DNA from: Acidobacteriota bacterium
Lineage (GTDB): Bacteria; Acidobacteriota; Terriglobia; Terriglobales; Acidobacteriaceae
Reading direction: 5' to 3'
Assembly (NCBI GenBank): GCA_003225055.1
Contig: QIAU01000149.1
Location: 1-64,000 of the forward strand
DNA length: 64,000 bases
Shown: positions 56,425 through 64,000 of the stretch, piece by piece
Numbering within the stretch: the first letter of the stretch is position 1
Layout of the letters: every line of letters starts with the position of its first letter
Notes under the pieces: generated by a model
Databases searched by the model: none
Seen by the model: the letters and a program-made list of their open reading frames with translations, nothing else
What the model was told of the DNA's origin: nothing
Translations under genes and position numbers: made by a program

Positions 56425-56924
56425 TGAATTCCGGATCATTCACTCGCAGGATGTTCACGGGCGGGCTGACGGCAATGCTTTCCTCCGTTGGTCTAAGCGG
56501 GGCAGCACTGGTCGGCCGCGCTCAAGCCCAGACAGACGATGGCGTCCGCAAACTCGACAGTGATGGCAAGCCGGCTGACGGAAAGCAGATGATTACACCC
56601 ATCGTGCTTCACAACGGCCTGATTTATGTTGCCGGACAAGGCGCCCATGATCCCGGTCCCGCCGAGCAATATGACATCGGGAAACACACCAAAATGGTGA
56701 TGGACAATGTGAAGAAGCTGGTCGAAAACGGGGGCGGCACCATGGACACGATTCTTCAGCTCACAGTGTTTCTGGCGGATATCAAACACTACGAGGGCAT
56801 GAACCAGGTCTTCAAAACCTATTTCCCACACGGCGGGCCTGCGCGCACTACTGTTGCAGTTGCCGCGCTCCCAGGGAATTCGCTGGTGGAGATCAACTGC
56901 GTTGCCGCAGCGCGGAGGAAGTAG
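56424..56924 (+). CDS. RidA/YjgF-family protein with Tat signal
   Basis: A 166-residue protein with an N-terminal twin-arginine-like signal (SFTRRMFTGGLTAMLSSVGL, then AQAQ) and a RidA domain: PIVLHNGLIYVAGQGAHDPG, NVKKLVENGGGTMDTILQLT, VFLADIKHYEGMNQVFKTYF, GGPARTTVAVAALPGNSLVE with the conserved arginine, INCVAA. A CAGGAGG site precedes the ATG. Cytoplasmic RidA hydrolyses enamine/imine intermediates; export by Tat is the odd feature and suggests a periplasmic role linked to the lost PQQ dehydrogenase in front of it. Confidence 0.85.
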   Translation: MNSGSFTRRMFTGGLTAMLSSVGLSGAALVGRAQAQTDDGVRKLDSDGKPADGKQMITPIVLHNGLIYVAGQGAHDPGPAEQYDIGKHTKMVMDNVKKLVENGGGTMDTILQLTVFLADIKHYEGMNQVFKTYFPHGGPARTTVAVAALPGNSLVEINCVAAARRK

Positions 56925-57126
56925 AGAAAAAGAAGCTGACTATGCGCCTGCGCCGGAATCGCCGGGGTTTGCAGGGGGCCGTGGGTGTAATTGCGGGGGC
57001 TTTCCTAGCGCTGGGCAGGGCAACTTTAAAGGAATTGTCGATGCCGCCAGGCAGCTGGTCGAAATCGTAGATTCGGCGCGTGGTTCGATGAAGCGAGCGT
57101 CAGGCACTTGTTGAGTGCCGAGAGTC

Positions 57127-58953
57127 ATGCATAAACAAACTGGGGCTGACGCGGGCAGGCGTACAAGTCGCTCGAGTCTGATGGGCTTATTCCTCCTCGG
57201 CTTGATGGCTTGCGAGCTCAGAGGATTAGCTCAAACGATCCGAATCGATGTGACACCCAGCCACCTTGTAAACACTTTCAGTCCACCTTACGCACTGGGA
57301 ACCACTGTGGATCGCATTCCCAGCAATGCGACGGACATGTTCTTCGCGCCCGACCAGGTGAAGCAGATTCTCGAGGCTGGATGGGGAGTGGTGAGTTACC
57401 GCCAGAACACCGAGCTGTTTGTGCAGGCCTGGCACTGGAATCCAAAAGGAGCGTGGAGCGATCCGTTGGGCAAGGGGTATTTTAGGGGCGATGCCACTCC
57501 CGCGGAACTGATCCGCCACTCTTATGGTTATTCGCTCCAACACCGCGGCTTCACACGAAACGGCGGCACCGAGTTTGACGGCTATTCCCGTTTAGATGAT
57601 GGGGATGTCAACACCTATTGGAAGAGCAATCCGTATCTCACAAAAGCGTTCACCCGGGAGGACGAGTCACGTCACCCGCAGTGGGTGGTGATTGACTTGG
57701 GGAAGATGCAGGAGGTCAACGCTGTTCGCATTGCCTGGGCCGAACCGTACGCCCGAAGTTATGAGGTCCAGTATTGGGCGGGCAAGGGCGATGCCATGGA
57801 CGAGCCCGCGAATGGAGATTGGAAGAGATTCGTTTCCGGTCTCATCACAAACGCCCACGGCGGTACGGTCACCCTGCCGTTACAACCATCGCCAGAGAAC
57901 ACGAAATTCGTGCGCCTTTGGATGACCGAATCGTCCGATAGCTGCGACACGCATGGATCCAGCGATCGGCGAAACTGCGTCGGATACGCGATCAAAGAAG
58001 TATACGTCGGAACAGTAGATCAGCATGGAGCGTTCAAAGACTTGCTCCACCACTCTCCGGACCAAAATCAGTCGCTCACGTATTGCTCATCGGTCGATCC
58101 CTGGCATGAGCCCTCGGACCTATATGTAGCTCCCGATCGGATGGAATCGGGAGACCAGCTCGGCTTAGACCTGCTGTTCACCAGCGGCATCACGCGCGGG
58201 CTGCCTGCCATCGTTCCGGTAGCCATGTTGTACGGCACGCCCGAGGATTCGGTCGCACAAATGGCCTACCTGAAAAAGCGTGGCTATCCCGTTTCTTACA
58301 TCGAGATGGGCGAAGAGCCGGATGGCCAATACATGCTTCCGGAGGATTATGGAGCGCTCTACCTGCAATGGGCGACCGCACTGCACCGGGTCGATCGAGA
58401 ATACAAGTTAGGCGGACCTGCATTTCAGGGCGTAACGGAAGATATCAAGGCTTGGCCTGATGCGCGAGGAAAGACCTCATGGTTCGGACGTTTTCTTGAG
58501 TATTTGAAAATGCATGGACGGTTGGCAGACCTCGCATTCATGTCCTTTGAGCACTATCCATACGATGGTTGTGACACGCCTTGGGAAAACCTGTACCAAG
58601 AACCAGGACTGATTACTCACATCATGCAGGTCTGGCGCGACGATGGACTACCGTCAAACGTGCCGATGTTCGATACCGAAACCAACGCTCACGGCGGTGA
58701 AGCTTCGGTAGACATCTTCGGAGCATTGTGGCTGGCGGACTCGTTTGCGGGCTTTCTCACGGCTGGAGGGAAGTCTACCCACTATTATCATGCACTACCG
58801 TATTCTCCGCCGCACCCGGCATGTCCGAACAGCTGGGGTGCTTATCACATGTTCATGGTGGATGGTGATTACCGAATCCGGCAGCGCACATCGCAATTTT
58901 TTGCCGCTCATTTTGCCGCCAGCGTCACTGAACGTGTTCCGGGGGCGGATTGA
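57127..58953 (+). CDS. Discoidin-domain glycosidase-like protein, C-terminally shortened
   Basis: A 608-residue secreted protein (signal SLMGLFLLGLMACELRGLAQ). Residues 120-300 hold a discoidin/F5-8-type carbohydrate-binding domain (DDGDVNTYWKSNPYLTKAF, HPQWVVIDLGKMQEVNAVRI, FVRLWMTESSDSCD). A GH-A-like barrel follows, with likely acid/base SYIEMGEEPDGQY and nucleophile PMFDTETNAHGG. It is a paralog of the protein at 60048 but lacks its last 120 or so residues. After TSQFFAA a different frame continues with LPPASLNVFRGRI, matching the paralog end LPKASITVLRGKL, so an internal deletion with a shift removed the C-terminal beta domain. The barrel is intact. GTG 57115 is an alternative start. Confidence 0.78.
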   Translation: MHKQTGADAGRRTSRSSLMGLFLLGLMACELRGLAQTIRIDVTPSHLVNTFSPPYALGTTVDRIPSNATDMFFAPDQVKQILEAGWGVVSYRQNTELFVQAWHWNPKGAWSDPLGKGYFRGDATPAELIRHSYGYSLQHRGFTRNGGTEFDGYSRLDDGDVNTYWKSNPYLTKAFTREDESRHPQWVVIDLGKMQEVNAVRIAWAEPYARSYEVQYWAGKGDAMDEPANGDWKRFVSGLITNAHGGTVTLPLQPSPENTKFVRLWMTESSDSCDTHGSSDRRNCVGYAIKEVYVGTVDQHGAFKDLLHHSPDQNQSLTYCSSVDPWHEPSDLYVAPDRMESGDQLGLDLLFTSGITRGLPAIVPVAMLYGTPEDSVAQMAYLKKRGYPVSYIEMGEEPDGQYMLPEDYGALYLQWATALHRVDREYKLGGPAFQGVTEDIKAWPDARGKTSWFGRFLEYLKMHGRLADLAFMSFEHYPYDGCDTPWENLYQEPGLITHIMQVWRDDGLPSNVPMFDTETNAHGGEASVDIFGALWLADSFAGFLTAGGKSTHYYHALPYSPPHPACPNSWGAYHMFMVDGDYRIRQRTSQFFAAHFAASVTERVPGAD

Positions 58954-59045
58954 GGCAAAGTCACATACGGATTCCGAGCGAAACAAAGAGCTGGGCCTAT
59001 CGCAAATCTTGACCCGGGCCCGACTTGCCAAGAGGAGAACTGCTC

Positions 59046-60011
59046 ATGAAAGTGAAGCAGACGTTGGTGCAGACCATTGCAGCAGTTTACGTTTCGCTGC
59101 TGCTGACTTCTTGGGCTGCTGCGCAGGCGAGCCGCCAAGTTTCGATCACTATTGATGACCTACCTGCCGCCGCTTCGAATTTTATCTCCGCAGCGGACAT
59201 AACCCGGATGACCTCGAAACTCCTCACCACGCTTCGTGACCAGAAGGTGCCGGCCGTAGGATTCGTGAACGAAAAAAAGGTGTACAAGCTCGGAGAAGTG
59301 GATGAGCGGATCAAAGCTCTCGAGATGTGGCTCGATTATGGCTTTGAACTTGGCAACCACACCTACAGCCACGCTTCGCTCAATCGGGTGGGGTTAAAAG
59401 CCTGGGAAGACGAAGTGGTCCAAGGCGAACCGATCATTCAACTGTTGTTGGCACAACATAACATGAAACTCAGATATTTTCGGCATCCCTACTTGGATAC
59501 CGGACGAGATCTGCTAACGCGTCGTGAAGCGGAAGCATTCTTGGTTGAGCGCGGGTATCGGATCGCTCCTGTAACCTTGGACGCCTGGGACTGGATGTAT
59601 GCACCTGTCTATGACGACGCCAAGAAGCGACAAAATGCAGCCCTCGAGCAGGAACTCGTAAAAAGTTACCTCTCCTACAGTGACGCCGTCTTTGCGTACT
59701 CGGAGCAGCTTTCGGTGAAAACCATCGGATACGAGCCCAAGCAAATCCTTCTGCTACACGGGAATCAACTCGAGGCCGACCACGTTGGAGAGCTACTCGA
59801 TGTAATGCGCCGACGAGGGTATCGCTTTATAACCCTGGAAGATGCGCTCAGTGATCCGGCGTACAGTCTGTCCGACACCTACGTGGGAGAGGAAGGGAGG
59901 GGCTGGCTCGACCACTGGGCCATCTCGCAAGGCAAGCCTCCCCAAGGTGGGCCTGTATTTCCCCAATGGGTCATGGATCGGGCGCAAAAGTTACGGCGGC
60001 CGCAACCCTAG
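59046..60011 (+). CDS. Polysaccharide deacetylase (CE4), secreted
   Basis: A 321-residue NodB-type deacetylase. The ATG follows AGAGGAG. A Sec signal (AAVYVSLLLTSWAAAQ) leads to the catalytic domain: SITIDDLPAAA with the Asp-Asp motif, FELGNHTYSHASLNRVG with the HxxxH metal site, RYFRHPYLDTGRD, TLDAWDWMY and ILLLHGNQLEADHVGEL with the last His. It removes acetyl groups from a polysaccharide in the periplasm or outside. It sits between two discoidin glycosidases, suggesting that the three act on one acetylated glycan, which is inference. Confidence 0.88.
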   Translation: MKVKQTLVQTIAAVYVSLLLTSWAAAQASRQVSITIDDLPAAASNFISAADITRMTSKLLTTLRDQKVPAVGFVNEKKVYKLGEVDERIKALEMWLDYGFELGNHTYSHASLNRVGLKAWEDEVVQGEPIIQLLLAQHNMKLRYFRHPYLDTGRDLLTRREAEAFLVERGYRIAPVTLDAWDWMYAPVYDDAKKRQNAALEQELVKSYLSYSDAVFAYSEQLSVKTIGYEPKQILLLHGNQLEADHVGELLDVMRRRGYRFITLEDALSDPAYSLSDTYVGEEGRGWLDHWAISQGKPPQGGPVFPQWVMDRAQKLRRPQP

Positions 60012-60047
60012 ATCTTCCACAAATTTGTCCTTCTGGGAGAGAGAAAT

Positions 60048-62270
60048 ATGAAGGGAAAGAGGGTCTTGCTTACGGTCGTTGTCACCAACACACTTGGGGT
60101 ACGTGGCAGCAAGCTGTTCGATTGTGCTGTGGTTGGGTGCCTCATGTCATTCTCCATTGCGACGGGAACCGCTGCTGCTCAAGGATCGGGAGCGGCAGCG
60201 ATGCCAATTGGCACGGTCCGGGTGGACATCCGAGAAGGACGTTCCATCAACTCCTTCGATCCTGACAGCGCCGTGGGAAGCTCGGTCGACGTCCTTTCCC
60301 GTAGGGACATCGATAAGGTTTACACGCCCCATATTTTGCAGGAGGCGCTGTCCGCGGGCTGGGGTCCAATCACATACCGCAACAACACCGAACTGCGCAT
60401 GGCGGCTTGGCACTGGACGGAGAATGGCACCTGGAGCGATCCGGCCCATCGCAGCGGTTATTTCACCGGCAGCACAGAACTGAAGGAGCCAACCCGTTAC
60501 ATTCTCGCGTATGCTCTGCCCCATCGTGGTTTCGCCACCAGCGGAGACCGGCCCGTACCCGGCCCCAACCTCACCTATTGGAAGAGCAATCCCTATCTGA
60601 CCAGCAGGTTCACTGGCGAAAGTGATGCCTTACATCCGCAGTGGGTGGTCATAGACCTGCAGAGTGAGAAGCTGGTTAACGCGGTGCGTATCGTCTGGGC
60701 CAGTCCCTATGCCACCAACTACCAGGTGGAGTACTGGACAGGGACTCGCGCGCTGGATTTCGACCTCGGTCCACAAGGTGAATGGCATGTCTTCCCGTCG
60801 GGTACTTTGACTGATGCGAAGGGCGGCATCGTGGCGCTCAAACTGACCGACCGCCCAATATCCACGCGTTACTTGCGCGTCTTGATGTCGGAATCTTCGA
60901 ATACCTGCGACGAACATGGATCGTCGGACATCCGAAACTGCGTCGGTTATGCAATCCAGCAGATTGCAGCAGGAATCGTTGTCAACGGTACATTCGCTCC
61001 GGCGGCGCGCAATCCCGCGGACCCACTGACCACCTATTGCGTCTCCTCCATCGATCCGTGGCATTCAGCGGAAGATGTCCGCGATGGCGGCGACTACCAG
61101 CACACAGGATTCGATCTTTTTTTCACCAGCGGAATCACGAACAATCTGCCGGCAATGATTCCGGTCACGATGCTTTATGGCACGCCCGACGACGCGGCCG
61201 CACAGATCGCCTACCTCGAAAAACGCGGCTACCGAATCGGCTCGATCGAGATGGGAGAAGAACCCGATGGGAAGCACGCCACCCCGGAAGACTACGGCGC
61301 ACTCTATCTCCAATGGGCCACCGCGATTCACAACCTGGATCCCAAGCTCAAGCTCGGTGGCCCCGTATTTGAAGGAGTCAATGAAGATATCCGACTGTGG
61401 CCGGACACGCAGGGCCGGACCTCGTGGATGGGCCGTTTCGTCGACTACCTCAAATCCCACGGTCGACTCTCTGACCTCGCCTTCGTGTCCTTCGAGCACT
61501 ATCCTTTTGAGCCCTGTGAAATCGCTTGGAAATCCCTTTATAGCGAACCACGACTGATGAAACACATCCTTCAGGTCTGGCGCAATGATGGAGTTCCGAG
61601 GAACGTCCCGCTCATGGTGACTGAGAATCATCTCGCCGCCCAACTGACCGGACCGATGACCACGATTTTTGCCGCGCTCTGGCTTGCGGATAATGTTGGT
61701 TCGTTTTTTGAGGGCGGAGGCGCTGCCTTTTATCACTCTCCCATCCAGCCACAGGGCATACGCAACACCTGCCTAGGGTGGGCGTCATGGTCGAACTTTG
61801 TTTCAGACGAGAGCTACGGCATCAGAGGATACACATCGCCCTATTTTGCCGCTCGCATGATCAATTTCGAGTGGTTACAACATCGCTCGGGAGTACACTA
61901 TTTGTTCCCATCCTCGACGGACGTACGGGACGATGAGGGTAATATTCTGGTGACCTCGTACGCCGTACACCGCCCGGATGGAAACTGGTCGCTGCTGTTG
62001 GTGAATCGTGATGAGTCGCATGCCCACAGCATGCGAGTGATACTGGAGGATTCGAGAGCCAAACGAACGACCTCGTTCTCAGGGCCGGTTGCTTTTGCGA
62101 CTTTCGGCAGCGAGCAGTATGTGTGGATTAACGACGGGCTGAACAGCCATGCCGATCCTGACGGCCCGATCTATTCAACCGTTGTCGAAGCAAGCCCTGG
62201 AAGCGTCTACACACTTCCAAAAGCCTCGATCACGGTATTGCGCGGAAAGCTCACGGGAAAAGTGGAGTGA
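60048..62270 (+). CDS. Discoidin-domain glycosidase-like protein, full length
   Basis: A 740-residue secreted protein, paralog of the one at 57127. A signal region (MSFSIATGTAAAQGSGAA) is followed by a linker motif NSFDPDSAVGSSVDVLSR, a discoidin carbohydrate-binding domain at about 160-310 (YWKSNPYLTSRFTGESDALH, WVVIDLQSEKLVNAVRIVW), a GH-A-type barrel (IGSIEMGEEPDGKHATPEDY with likely acid/base Glu; PLMVTENHLAAQL with likely nucleophile Glu; LAFVSFEHYPF) and a C-terminal beta-sandwich (YAVHRPDGNWSLLLVNRDES, PKASITVLRGKLTG). The GH family number is not clear to me. It starts 37 nt after the deacetylase, in the same operon. Confidence 0.85.
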   Translation: MKGKRVLLTVVVTNTLGVRGSKLFDCAVVGCLMSFSIATGTAAAQGSGAAAMPIGTVRVDIREGRSINSFDPDSAVGSSVDVLSRRDIDKVYTPHILQEALSAGWGPITYRNNTELRMAAWHWTENGTWSDPAHRSGYFTGSTELKEPTRYILAYALPHRGFATSGDRPVPGPNLTYWKSNPYLTSRFTGESDALHPQWVVIDLQSEKLVNAVRIVWASPYATNYQVEYWTGTRALDFDLGPQGEWHVFPSGTLTDAKGGIVALKLTDRPISTRYLRVLMSESSNTCDEHGSSDIRNCVGYAIQQIAAGIVVNGTFAPAARNPADPLTTYCVSSIDPWHSAEDVRDGGDYQHTGFDLFFTSGITNNLPAMIPVTMLYGTPDDAAAQIAYLEKRGYRIGSIEMGEEPDGKHATPEDYGALYLQWATAIHNLDPKLKLGGPVFEGVNEDIRLWPDTQGRTSWMGRFVDYLKSHGRLSDLAFVSFEHYPFEPCEIAWKSLYSEPRLMKHILQVWRNDGVPRNVPLMVTENHLAAQLTGPMTTIFAALWLADNVGSFFEGGGAAFYHSPIQPQGIRNTCLGWASWSNFVSDESYGIRGYTSPYFAARMINFEWLQHRSGVHYLFPSSTDVRDDEGNILVTSYAVHRPDGNWSLLLVNRDESHAHSMRVILEDSRAKRTTSFSGPVAFATFGSEQYVWINDGLNSHADPDGPIYSTVVEASPGSVYTLPKASITVLRGKLTGKVE

Positions 62271-62773
62271 GCGCAACTTCGCTCGTGTCGAATCATGCGG
62301 AAAGCTAAGGATCCTGATGCCGCCTTCGTTACAGCCATGCATGGGTGATCAATGCCAGTATCAGGAACTGTGCTAACGTGAGAAGCTGCTTATCGTGCCA
62401 GAGGTAGAATCGAAAAATTGCGGGGCGGCTTTGCGGTCCTGGCGGAATTCCCGTCACACAGCCTCGATTCTGGGATCGTCCCTCCGCTACGGACGGCAGA
62501 GCGGAACATCCGCGAGAACCCGAAGAATTCTGTTGCCGCCCCGCTGCCCACCGTGCCAGCTAACATTTCGTGTTAGATGGGTCGGGTTATTTTGTCCCGC
62601 GTTGACCGTTGAGGACAGCAGCACCACCACCAAGGTCAGCAGAAGTCCAGCAAGATGGTCATATTATGTTTCATTCGAGTCCGCCTCCTGCTAACCTGAG
62701 GCGCAAGGGAGCCGTTTTTCGGTCCAGGGTTCTGCTAAAAGTTCGCGTTCGGTTGCGTTGGATTGTTTTGTGG
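62271..62773 (+). other. No gene seen
   Basis: About 500 bp between convergent genes. Short frames here show no domain. No hairpin with a T run was found. Confidence 0.35.
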
Positions 62774-63181
62774 TTAACTATTCGGAAACGGAGATGGTCG
62801 ATTGGCAACCTTGGTAGTACAAACCGCGGCGCGGGCTTTGTCGACTACTACGGACATGGGCTCGGACTTTGAGACCAGCGCGAAAGCACCTGCGGACTGG
62901 ACTTCCTTCTCTATGAACTTATTAATGAACGCGCTGAACATGATTATCGGTACCGTAGGCCTCAGCCGCTTCAAAACGCGCGCCGCTTCTAGGCCGTTCA
63001 TCACCGGCATTGAGATGTCCAGAACAATCAAATCAGGCTGCAACTGCTGAGCCTTTTCAATCGCCTCTCGTCCGTTCTCGGCCTCACCGCATATTTCAAA
63101 GTCCGCTTCAGATGCGAATAACCGGCACAGCCCCTGACGGATAACGGTGTTGTCGTCGACTACTAACACTGATCTGGCCAT
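62774..63181 (-). CDS. Single-domain response regulator (REC)
   Basis: A 135-residue CheY-like receiver. ATG 63181 is chosen because the domain starts right there (MARSVLVVDDNTVIRQGL); an upstream extension to 63319 is unlike the family. Conserved residues: the DD pair at 9-10, phospho-acceptor D54 in DLIVLDISMPVMNGLEAARV, Ser in IIMFSAF, and the lysine in VSKSEP. There is no output domain. It probably belongs to a phosphorelay or works with the broken REC-GGDEF gene upstream on the same strand. Confidence 0.88.
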   Translation of the reverse strand: MARSVLVVDDNTVIRQGLCRLFASEADFEICGEAENGREAIEKAQQLQPDLIVLDISMPVMNGLEAARVLKRLRPTVPIIMFSAFINKFIEKEVQSAGAFALVSKSEPMSVVVDKARAAVCTTKVANRPSPFPNS

Positions 63182-63450
63182 CTTAGCGGGCCTCCCGGTT
63201 CCAGGCCGACCCGGACAAACGGAGCTGCACGACGCAAAGTCGAACCTTTGATGCAGGAAGGCGTGGATATTGTTTTCTGGAAGAAAGGAAAAAAATGCGT
63301 GAAGGCGCACCCATTGCAAGTTGATGATTTCAGCCGTTCAAACGCCACAAAATAGCGGAAGGGATGCTCCTCTCAAACGCGATGGCGAAGGTCGATCGCC
63401 GGCGGGGGTCCTTTTTTAGCTCGCTCCAGGTCAGAGATGAAAACCCCACC

Positions 63451-64000
63451 CTACCTGGTGTCGCAGTCAAAGTGTTGTAGATGGGCCGGCCCGGTCCACC
63501 TGGCGGTCTCGTTAGCTCTCGCAACTGCCGCGTCCAGCTCGCATCGAGGCGAAACTAACGAGAATTCTTCTCCTCCATAGCGTCCAAGGCCATCGTAAAT
63601 TCGCAAATTCGAGCGAACTCGCGTTGCCACTTCTTTCAAGGCCGCATCTCCCGCCAGCTGTCCGAGCAAATCGTTGACTTGCTTGGAGGCGGCGAGTTCG
63701 AACCAAACGACAGAGACAGGGGTTCTCTCTCGTCGCCCCCGGGCCAATTCTCGTTCCCAGCACGCAACGATCTTGGAACGATTCAGCATGCTGGTCAGCG
63801 ATCATGGCCTGCCGCGAATCGCGGGCAATCTTTGATGGCTACTAGCTCTTCCTGCAGTTCAATGATCCTCTTACCAGCCAGCAGACGAACTCTCACCTCT
63901 GCCCAATCGGAGGGCCTGGGCAGAAAATCATCCGCGCCAGCCTGCATCGCCGTGAACAGATCCTTGCGGGCCGGGAGTGCTGTCAAGGGCGGCTGCAGGG
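63451..64000 (-). pseudogene. REC-GGDEF response regulator, frameshifted and partial
   Basis: Runs in from the right edge. The first piece is the end of a receiver domain and linker (LTALPARKDLFTAMQAGADD, FLPRPSDWAEVRVRLLAGKR, IIELQEELVAIK). A one-base loss near 63806 shifts the frame; the next piece is a diguanylate cyclase: SLTSMLNRSKIVACWERELA, DLLGQLAGDAALKEVATRVR, then RIYD (I-site) and RYGGEEFSLVSP (active site). It stops at 63451 before the family's last 40 residues, probably through a second lesion. As an intact gene it would make cyclic di-GMP on phosphorylation. Confidence 0.7.

Overview
The window looks like a chromosomal segment of a soil-type Acidobacteriota (Terriglobia-like) bacterium. 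This is inferred from content, not from a marker gene: an Oar-like TonB-dependent receptor with an N-terminal carboxypeptidase-regulatory domain, a CRTAC1/TPR gene pair, a winged-helix/TolB-like/TPR regulator, Hanks-type kinases fused to other domains, and secreted glycosidases at moderately high GC. No rRNA gene, intact tRNA or CRISPR array was seen.

Layout. 1-4090 is a mobile-element graveyard: a broken group II intron, two VapBC-type toxin-antitoxin pairs, a decayed integrase end, and two repeats resembling the 3' end of tRNA-Asn. 4091-7183 holds a tandem pair of phosphotransferase-fold kinases. 7678-10526 is a GH127 glycosidase coupled to an aldo-keto reductase. 10.5-16.5 kb mixes purU, a CadC-like regulator and a secreted rhodanese with four remnants. 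17-25 kb carries a LuxR-type regulator, a kinase/BNR-repeat fusion with a MoaD/ThiS-like partner, a frameshifted DUF1349 gene and a kinase/SUMF1/hydrolase fusion. 25.7-33.9 kb has a membrane protein, a haloperoxidase-like hydrolase and a complete RND efflux operon.

34.0-42.5 kb is a sugar-to-acetate module: glucokinase, histidine phosphatase, remnants of zwf and pgl, a broken GH15 glucoamylase, then intact phosphoketolase and acetate kinase. As built it would take alpha-glucan to glucose-6-P, through the oxidative pentose phosphate steps to xylulose-5-P, then to acetyl-P and acetate with ATP. The middle steps have decayed here, so xfp-ackA must be fed by genes elsewhere. 42.8-46.4 kb is a probable iron/stress group (Dps, FetAB-like exporter, DUF1275 protein).

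47.2-62.3 kb is a glycan-use region: oxidoreductase, divergent TonB receptor and CRTAC1/TPR pair, remnants of a PQQ dehydrogenase, a RidA protein, and two discoidin-domain glycosidases around a polysaccharide deacetylase. The right edge has a single-domain response regulator and a frameshifted REC-GGDEF gene.

The main theme is decay. At least a dozen recognisable genes carry frameshifts, stops or deletions between long intact genes, which argues for real pseudogenes rather than poor sequence. The most interesting intact candidate system is the kinase-BNR fusion with its di-glycine-ended ubiquitin-fold partner (18.1-20.5 kb).
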